Origin: JACJVV01 sp047603135
GTDB lineage: Archaea > Nanobdellota > Nanobdellia > Woesearchaeales > JACJVV01
Direction: 5' to 3'
Assembly: GCA_047603135.1 (NCBI GenBank)
Contig: JBLKOW010000032.1
Coordinates: 1 to 11,028 of the forward strand
Length of the DNA stretch: 11,028 nt
The translations under genes and the position numbers were made by a program. Position 1 is the stretch's first letter; each line of letters begins with the position of its first letter. Shown in pieces: positions 6,687 through 11,028 of this stretch. The notes below the pieces were generated by a model. The model worked only from the letters and a program-made list of their open reading frames with translations, was not told where the DNA came from and searched no databases.

Positions 6687-6847
6687 CTCTGCTTTCCAGT
6701 TAGTTTAGTTATGGTTAACCCACCATATTGCTTTTTAAACTTCTCTGTGCTTCTTGAGTGAACATGATTTAATCCAAGGTACTCAATTGCACTCTTTGAG
6801 ATAGTTGTTGCATGTGGGTCATATCCCTTCTTTTTTGAGAGAAATAC
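6683..6847 (-). pseudogene. start-less 54-codon remnant of an unidentified gene
   Basis: On the minus strand, immediately after and in frame with the TAG stop of the AbiEii gene, 54 codons run open to a TAA at 6683-6685. They contain no ATG, GTG or TTG, so they cannot be an independent gene as they stand. The composition looks protein-like, for example KKGYDPHATTISKSAIEYLG (6-25) and EKFKKQYGGLTITKLTGK (35-52), which reads like a compact C-terminus. I do not recognise the family. The likeliest reading is the 3' end of a gene whose 5' part was lost when the AbiE region arrived. Readthrough of the AbiEii stop or chance openness are alternatives. The AbiEii C-terminus looks complete without it. 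Confidence 0.5.
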
Positions 6848-7591
6848 CTACATTAAACTTTTCAAGAAATCCCGTATATCTTTTACTACTTGGTCATACC
6901 CAGGCGTGAAAGTAAGTAAATTTCGTAAATCTTGCTCATATGATTCCTTTGAAAGTAATGATATTTTTTTTAGATCTACAAGTTCCTCTTTTAACTTCTT
7001 TTTAATTAATGTTTTATCTATTTCAACGCCTTTTCCGAGTAATATCCACAAATCATACAAATCTCTTGCTTGTTTTCGATGTGCAATTGCTCGTATTTTC
7101 TCTGCAAGAATTTCTTTTTCATCAAGCACAACTAACACAAAAGAAGGTACATCAGAAAACAATTCCTTTATTACTTTAGCTTTTTTACAATATACTTTGT
7201 TCTTATTAAAGTCTACTTTAAGTGTATTTACCGAATTATTTGCGGTGTTGTATAAAGGTCCTTTAAACTGAATTTCAAAGCGTATGTTTCCTTCAAATTC
7301 TTTTTGTATTACATTAGTATATTCTATTCCTAATCTAGTAAATGATTGTAAGCTTGTTTCTATGATTTTTTTTAATGCAGACACACTACCAGTAAAACTA
7401 AAGTCTAAATCTTCAGAGGCCCGCTCTAAGCCGTAGCAAATGCGCAAACAAGTACCTCCTTTAAATACTATAGAATCACCATATGTAGAAATTGCATGCA
7501 AGAATATATATTGCAAATACTCTTTTTCTAAATAATACAAATTTAGTCCAGTTTTCTTCTTCAATTCCACTAATTCTTGTTTTGAAATCAT
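6848..7591 (-). CDS. abiEii: AbiEii-like nucleotidyltransferase toxin
   Basis: This 247-residue protein is the toxin half of an AbiE (type IV) toxin-antitoxin system, a DNA polymerase-beta-type nucleotidyltransferase. Related toxins such as MenT3 add nucleotides to tRNA acceptor ends and block translation. Numbering from the chosen start, the family core is KGGTCLR (44-50) followed by RASEDLDF (57-64) with acidic D61 and D63. A second carboxylate sits in KVDF (125-128, D127). EKIRAIAHRKQARDLYDLW (164-182) is the conserved alpha-helical K/R...ARDLYD signature. The ATG at 7591 forms a 4-base ATGA overlap with the stop of the upstream abiEi gene. An in-frame ATG at 7615 would add eight residues deeper inside abiEi and is less likely. 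The overlap fixes operon order antitoxin then toxin, usual for AbiE. Catalytic residues look intact. Confidence 0.9.
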   Translation of the reverse strand: MISKQELVELKKKTGLNLYYLEKEYLQYIFLHAISTYGDSIVFKGGTCLRICYGLERASEDLDFSFTGSVSALKKIIETSLQSFTRLGIEYTNVIQKEFEGNIRFEIQFKGPLYNTANNSVNTLKVDFNKNKVYCKKAKVIKELFSDVPSFVLVVLDEKEILAEKIRAIAHRKQARDLYDLWILLGKGVEIDKTLIKKKLKEELVDLKKISLLSKESYEQDLRNLLTFTPGYDQVVKDIRDFLKSLM

Positions 7592-8295
7592 TCTACTCGT
7601 GTATATAACAACCATTCGTTGTTTAAATCTTTTTGCATCTTTATGTTTGGATCAAGGAATCCTACCCCATTTCCTATGCGTTGAAGTAATTTCTTTTTTT
7701 GTTTTGTATGTAATCTTTCATTGAGAATAAAACCAAGTCTTCTTGCTACCATTTTACTCTGCACTTGCAATGCATATGAAATAAGCTTATCTATGTTAAG
7801 TTCATCCAGATGATTGCGCAATAGCCTGGAGATTTCCTTTATACCACCAGCATATTTTGGAAAGAGTAATGAATCTATAAACACTTTTTCTTTATCAGCA
7901 ATAATGATATCCCCTTCTTTCCTATACCCAAAAAACCGTTTCTGTGACAGGCAAACATATTGAAATCTTGCATGGTTTTTGTATTTTCGCGATACAAATG
8001 TTAGTTTCTTAGGAAGATTATCACTAAATCCATAATAATTCAATGCAGAAAGAAAACTGACATATGAGGGATGATTGAAATAAGACCCTACTAAAAACTC
8101 ATTCGCATCGCTAAAACAATATCTCCCCGAGGATATAGTTTCTATACATCCTTTCTTTTTTAATGCTTTTATGATGTTATATGTTTTTGTTTTAGAAAAA
8201 CCAAGTAACAATGATACATCCTGTGGAGTAAACACTACTAACGTGCTTTTCTTTAGCGTTTCATATGTTTCGTGTTCAGTTTTACTTATTTGCAT
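7588..8295 (-). CDS. abiEi: AbiEi-like antitoxin and autoregulator
   Basis: This 235-residue protein has the AbiEi antitoxin architecture. A winged helix-turn-helix occupies about 20-62 (FTPQDVSLLLGFSKTKTYNI at 22-41, then KKKGCIETISSGRYCF). The central antitoxin domain contains the hallmark PSYVSFLSALNYYGF (76-90) followed by LPKKLTFVS (94-102), IADKEKVFIDSLLFPKYAGG (132-151) and a C-terminal LDPNIK...WLLYTRVE block (214-235). AbiEi proteins repress their own promoter by binding inverted repeats and counter the toxin without stable complex formation. An inverted repeat (8308-8326) lies just upstream of this gene, between the TATA box and the ATG. The stop overlaps the abiEii start by four bases. 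Assignment rests on domain motifs and gene pairing. The length is shorter than the classical streptococcal AbiEi but normal for the wider family. Confidence 0.88.
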   Translation of the reverse strand: MQISKTEHETYETLKKSTLVVFTPQDVSLLLGFSKTKTYNIIKALKKKGCIETISSGRYCFSDANEFLVGSYFNHPSYVSFLSALNYYGFSDNLPKKLTFVSRKYKNHARFQYVCLSQKRFFGYRKEGDIIIADKEKVFIDSLLFPKYAGGIKEISRLLRNHLDELNIDKLISYALQVQSKMVARRLGFILNERLHTKQKKKLLQRIGNGVGFLDPNIKMQKDLNNEWLLYTRVE

Positions 8296-8307
8296 TTTTA
8301 TTTAGAT

Positions 8308-8326
8308 TTAGTAGTATTTTTACTAA
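8308..8326. promoter_or_regulatory. operator-like inverted repeat upstream of abiEi
   Basis: TTAGTA (8308-8313) and TACTAA (8321-8326) form an inverted repeat, with an overlapping pairing TAGTA-TTTT-TACTA at 8312-8325. It spans the transcription start predicted from the TATA box at 8343-8350, where a repressor would block RNA polymerase. This suits AbiEi autoregulation; binding is inferred. Confidence 0.45.
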
Positions 8327-8342
8327 TAATTAATTAAATTAC

Positions 8343-8350
8343 TATATAAA
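8343..8350 (-). promoter_or_regulatory. TATA box of the abiEi-abiEii operon
   Basis: TTTATATA on the minus strand matches the archaeal TATA consensus exactly. It predicts a start near 8321 and a leader of about 25 bases containing the inverted repeat. The rest of the 8296-8453 spacer between the two modules, about 100 bases, shows no supported gene and no clear terminator. Confidence 0.6.
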
Positions 8351-8453
8351 TTTTATGATTTTACAAACGCAGCATAGATTATCAAGTTTACTCTCTCATG
8401 CACTCTCTGCACGAAATCTGAAGAAGTATAATCTAATATAATAAGAATCAGCT

Positions 8454-8963
8454 TTATAACAATTTCATCATTTCAAGAACAAATTCTTGCGCACGTTTTA
8501 GAGATGTTTTTGCTTTTGCTTCCATGACAATTTCTGAGGTTGTATATTGAAATATGCTTCTTTTTTTTCGCTCTAAATCAAATGACTCAATTAATTCATT
8601 TGCTCTAATTCCTGCTAATGCCTCGTTTTGTACTTGCTCATATTGCTCTAATAATTCTGTTGCTAATTTTCCAGTAACATACACTATAAGAGCATCACTT
8701 GTTACTTTATGTGCTATTTTTTCACCAACTTTATATCCTAATTTTACAAGAACGGCATTTGCAATATAAAACATAGCATAGTATGAAATAACTATCTTCC
8801 ATAAAGGAGTTGTCACTTTCTTTGCTTCATTTATACTCTCTGTTGCATTTTTTGTCAGGATTTCAATAGCCTTATTGTGAGAATCTTTCTTTTGAAGCAA
8901 TCCTTCTTGTAAATATAACTTTACATTCTGCTTTGCTTCATGTATTCTTTTTTCATCGAGCAT
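8454..8963 (-). CDS. HEPN domain protein (UPF0332-like), partner of the MNT protein
   Basis: This 169-residue all-helical HEPN protein pairs with the upstream nucleotidyltransferase. HEPN/MNT modules are toxin-antitoxin systems in which HEPN proteins are often RNases held in check by an MNT adenylyltransferase. Seen are an N-terminal helix with AKQNVKLYL (10-18), the core helix PLWKIVISYYAMFYIANAVL (53-72) with the family's YYAMF, the GYKVGEKIAHK turn (76-86) with H85, and the last helices with KRSIFQYTTSE (134-144). The usual catalytic R-x4-6-H is not obvious. R135-x4-Y140 occupies that region, as in the R-x-x-x-D-Y pattern of the UPF0332 class, so RNase activity is uncertain. The ATG overlaps the end of the MNT gene by 11 bases, so translation is probably coupled. 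HEPN assignment is solid; toxicity is inferred from the pairing. Confidence 0.82.
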   Translation of the reverse strand: MLDEKRIHEAKQNVKLYLQEGLLQKKDSHNKAIEILTKNATESINEAKKVTTPLWKIVISYYAMFYIANAVLVKLGYKVGEKIAHKVTSDALIVYVTGKLATELLEQYEQVQNEALAGIRANELIESFDLERKKRSIFQYTTSEIVMEAKAKTSLKRAQEFVLEMMKLL

Positions 8964-9546
8964 TTTCTATAAACCGGTAGTAGTCTTCAATACCAAGCAA
9001 TATAATATTATTTTTAACAGCTTCGTTTACCACGCTAAATTCAGTTGATTTAAGCATTTGCAAAAATTCATCATACGTAATACATGTTGTATGAATGTTT
9101 TTAGGAATCCACGAGATTGCATCTTCTACCTTTTTTCCTTCAGTACTTATTATAAGAAAATCATAGTCTGAATGTTTTGTCTGAGTTCCTTTGACATATG
9201 AGCCGAATAAGAGTACGATACACTGCGAAGAAACTTTTCGTAGTGCATCATATAAAATCTTTAAATCTTTGTTTTTTAATGCATTATGGAGACGAGAGTG
9301 TTCTGCGTGATACACAGAAGGTGTTAGATGTTGATTAAATTGGCAAAGGCACGTTTGTCCTTTTTTGATAACTCTGATACATCCTTCTTCATTTAGTTTT
9401 TGAATAACTTCATAAGCTGATTTGTAATTGATTTTTCGCTCTAATGAGAGTTCTCTAATCGTAAACTGACTTTCTCTATTCTGAATTAAGAACTCTAAGA
9501 TAGCATATAATTCTTTTTTAACCATAATATTATGGTTATTAACCAT
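8953..9546 (-). CDS. winged-helix MNT nucleotidyltransferase, antitoxin-like
   Basis: This 197-residue protein has two domains. Residues 9-70 form a winged helix-turn-helix (FTIRELSLERKINYKSAYEV at 28-47, wing near GCIRVIKKGQTCL). Residues 85-190 form a minimal nucleotidyltransferase with FGSYVKG (114-120) and SDYD (126-129), giving the G-S...D-x-D catalytic core with D127 and D129. The third carboxylate is unclear. Known MNT antitoxins such as MntA adenylylate their HEPN partner. The fused DNA-binding domain suggests it also represses its own promoter. Its start region lies within the operator-like repeats at 9518-9549. No Shine-Dalgarno precedes either possible start. The ATG at 9546 sits near the TATA-predicted transcription start and is preferred over 9525 (MVKKEL). 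It overlaps the HEPN gene by 11 bases. Confidence 0.87.
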   Translation of the reverse strand: MVNNHNIMVKKELYAILEFLIQNRESQFTIRELSLERKINYKSAYEVIQKLNEEGCIRVIKKGQTCLCQFNQHLTPSVYHAEHSRLHNALKNKDLKILYDALRKVSSQCIVLLFGSYVKGTQTKHSDYDFLIISTEGKKVEDAISWIPKNIHTTCITYDEFLQMLKSTEFSVVNEAVKNNIILLGIEDYYRFIENAR

Positions 9547-9549
9547 AAT
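9518..9549. promoter_or_regulatory. operator-like triple repeat at the MNT start
   Basis: TTAACCATAAT occurs at 9518-9528 and again at 9539-9549, exactly 21 bp apart, about two turns of B-DNA. Between them, ATTATGGTT (9529-9537) completes a perfect 18-bp palindrome at 9520-9537. The arrangement suits a dimeric winged-helix repressor, most simply the MNT protein whose start codons it covers. The repeats are seen; the ligand is inferred. Confidence 0.6.
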
Positions 9550-9552
9550 TTA

Positions 9553-9570
9553 AAAAGATTGTTGTCTTTT
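9553..9570. promoter_or_regulatory. second inverted repeat in the divergent promoter
   Basis: AAAAGA (9553-9558) and TCTTTT (9565-9570) form a 6-bp inverted repeat with a 6-base spacer. It lies between the TATA box and the MNT start, next to the predicted minus-strand transcription start. It differs from the TTAACCATAAT repeat, so it could bind another factor or be chance. Confidence 0.3.
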
Positions 9571-9573
9571 AGA

Positions 9574-9585
9574 TATATTTATATA
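9574..9585. promoter_or_regulatory. TATA box usable on both strands
   Basis: TATATTTATATA contains a perfect TTTATATA (9578-9585) for the plus strand, centred about 26 bases before the ATG at 9608, so the large gene is probably leaderless. The minus-strand reading TATATAAATATA is centred about 33 bases above the ATG at 9546, a normal distance for the MNT-HEPN transcript. One element may serve both genes. Confidence 0.6.
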
Positions 9586-9607
9586 GCATTTACAGTATTG
9601 TTTACGT

Positions 9608-11028
9608 ATGAACTTCAAAGAACTATCTGAGCAGATAAAAAAGTATCCAGATGCAGAAACGTGGAATAAAGGTGCAATTGAAACTGCTCTGAAGCAGGGC
9701 AATATTACTGAGTCTGAAAGGCATACATTAGTTGGGATGGTTGAGGGGAAGGAAGTTAAAATTAAGTTCTTAGAGGAAGAACATGAGTTTCCTGTGAAGA
9801 AATACCCTGATCAAGCCAACTTCTTGATTCTACATAATGATAAGTGGAATGATTTACAAATATTTGAAACAGACAATAATATTAACAACCTATTTTTGAT
9901 ATTAGCAGAAGTAGACTTATTAAATGACACATGCTGGCCCGATTTAATTAAATTATTAAAAGAACTAGAACAAATAGAAGAATACAAAGAATATTCTTAT
10001 ACCATTAAAGGCTTATTCGAGCATGATTTATATATTCTTTATAACTCTAAAATCTTAACAAGAGATTATTGGCATAAGCTGAGTAAAACACTAATAAAGT
10101 TTATAAGTTGTTATGGGAAAGAATATTATGATAAGAAAGTATTATATTATATTCAAAGCTATGGTAAACTGAAAAAAGAATACTGGGAAGGGTGGGTTGA
10201 ATTAGCATATTTATTTAAGACTGAGTTTCATATGATAAACTACGGATTATCTACTCTTTTTACAAAATTAGTTACTGAGGAAAACTGGAGTGAGACATAT
10301 AATAAAATAATTTATATAACAAATATATTTCAAGAAAAAGAAACTTGGCACAGTATCCCAATGGATACTTTCTCTACGTATGGTCTTGACTGCTTCGACT
10401 TATTGATTCAGCCAATCGCAGAATCACAAACTATTGCTTCTGCGTATTGTTTTAATGAAATTAAAAGAATGAGCTCAAACGCTCTTAAAAAAAAAGAAGA
10501 TATTTCAGTATTGCTAAAAATTATCAAATATAAGCAAAGAAGAGCTTACGATACTCTCAAAAACCTCATTAATCCAATTATTAATGAGTCAATCTTAGAA
10601 TTACCTTTAGCAAAAGAAAAAGAATGTTTGTTTGCTTTTTTACAAGAATCCCCTGTGATGCTTCCTGAATTATTCAAACAATTCAAAGAATTATATTACA
10701 ATAATCCGAACAGAAATGAACACACTGAGCAATTATTCAAACATGCAAAAGCTCTAATGAAAGACATTCGAAATGGGTCATTATCTCAAGATTACGACCT
10801 ACATTTAGTTACAGGAGTATTATACTCTGTCTTTTCCCCAGAATTATCTGTTGATAGACAAATGCTAGTGCGAGCATTAGAAAACAGACAAGACCGAGAT
10901 TCTGACATACCGAAAGAAGTAGGAAAGTTAAAAGAAATCAACGTCAAAATTTCAAAAGGAAGTTATGTGCAAACTGATGAAATCAACACTGACGCATGGA
11001 ACATTATTGTTAACGCAGTCAACTTTGT
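9608..11028 (+). CDS. large unrecognised helical protein with [D/E]-x-Trp repeats, 3' end cut by the window
   Basis: The frame is open from the ATG at 9608 to the window edge, giving 473 codons with no stop. I do not recognise the family. The protein is rich in Lys, Glu, Leu, Ile and Tyr, has no signal peptide or membrane segment, and looks soluble and almost entirely alpha-helical. A motif recurs: an acidic residue two before a tryptophan that begins a helix. It is seen at W19 (AETW), W80 (NDKW), W155 (RDYW), W193 (KEYW), W227 (EENW), W247 (KETW) and W464 (TDAW), with a variant at W110 (DTCW). Spacing between W80 and W227 is about 30-45 residues, as in a solenoid. Residues 397-449 look like a separate, more compact part. 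The TATA spacing implies a leaderless mRNA sharing a promoter region with the divergent MNT-HEPN module, so a joint role is possible. No catalytic motif is visible. Confidence 0.85.
   Translation, partial: MNFKELSEQIKKYPDAETWNKGAIETALKQGNITESERHTLVGMVEGKEVKIKFLEEEHEFPVKKYPDQANFLILHNDKWNDLQIFETDNNINNLFLILAEVDLLNDTCWPDLIKLLKELEQIEEYKEYSYTIKGLFEHDLYILYNSKILTRDYWHKLSKTLIKFISCYGKEYYDKKVLYYIQSYGKLKKEYWEGWVELAYLFKTEFHMINYGLSTLFTKLVTEENWSETYNKIIYITNIFQEKETWHSIPMDTFSTYGLDCFDLLIQPIAESQTIASAYCFNEIKRMSSNALKKKEDISVLLKIIKYKQRRAYDTLKNLINPIINESILELPLAKEKECLFAFLQESPVMLPELFKQFKELYYNNPNRNEHTEQLFKHAKALMKDIRNGSLSQDYDLHLVTGVLYSVFSPELSVDRQMLVRALENRQDRDSDIPKEVGKLKEINVKISKGSYVQTDEINTDAWNIIVNAVNF

Noticed and set aside
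8355..8441. A 28-codon plus-strand open frame in the spacer between the AbiE and HEPN modules, with a slightly higher GC content and a short repeated ACTCTCT.
   Set aside because: It has no ribosome site, its TATA-like sequence is too close to the ATG and belongs to the opposite-strand AbiE promoter, and the opposite strand is also open here, so coding cannot be supported.
8361..8453. A tRNA or small RNA in the spacer between the two toxin-antitoxin modules.
   Set aside because: No T-loop GGTTCRA-type sequence, cloverleaf stems or stable hairpin could be found.

Overview
The window looks like AT-rich archaeal DNA, most likely from a small-genome (DPANN-like, Woesearchaeota/Pacearchaeota-type) lineage. 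This is inferred from sequence signals. Promoters carry TTTATATA-type TATA boxes about 25-30 bases upstream of the predicted start of transcripts. Several first genes appear to have no leader. Other genes use an AGGTGA-type Shine-Dalgarno matching the archaeal 16S 3' end. The lineage itself is a guess.

Bases 1-6686 are metabolic. A RidA enamine/imine deaminase (1-384, +) is followed by a convergent three-helix membrane protein of unknown function (374-1099, -). Then comes a biosynthetic-type threonine ammonia-lyase with a C-terminal ACT-like domain (1395-2636, +). RidA removes the reactive enamine that this lyase releases, so the two fit together functionally. On the minus strand lies a tight operon, rpiB-rpe-tkt (5628 down to 2648). 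It encodes ribose-5-phosphate isomerase B, a divergent ribulose-phosphate 3-epimerase and an undivided, animal-like transketolase, all from the non-oxidative pentose phosphate pathway. Divergent from it is an L-lactate dehydrogenase (5751-6686, +) that regenerates NAD+.

Bases 6683-11028 look like an accessory or defence region. A 54-codon stretch with no start codon (6683-6847, -) lies between the lactate dehydrogenase and the next gene and looks like the 3' remnant of a lost gene. It is followed by two toxin-antitoxin-like modules in the same orientation, both built on nucleotidyltransferases: AbiEi/AbiEii (8295 down to 6848) and a winged-helix MNT nucleotidyltransferase with a HEPN protein (9546 down to 8454). 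A palindrome-rich intergenic region with a TATA box that can serve both strands separates the second module from a divergent gene (9608 to the window edge). That gene encodes a large, unrecognised, apparently all-helical protein with a recurring [D/E]-x-Trp motif.

The most interesting part is the right-hand third. The MNT/HEPN pair and the large helical protein share a compact divergent promoter with operator-like repeats 21 bp apart, so they may be one regulated system. No tRNA, rRNA, CRISPR array, insertion sequence or replication origin was recognised. No gene-free stretch exceeds 300 bases; the longest, 1100-1394, holds promoters and the ilvA leader.
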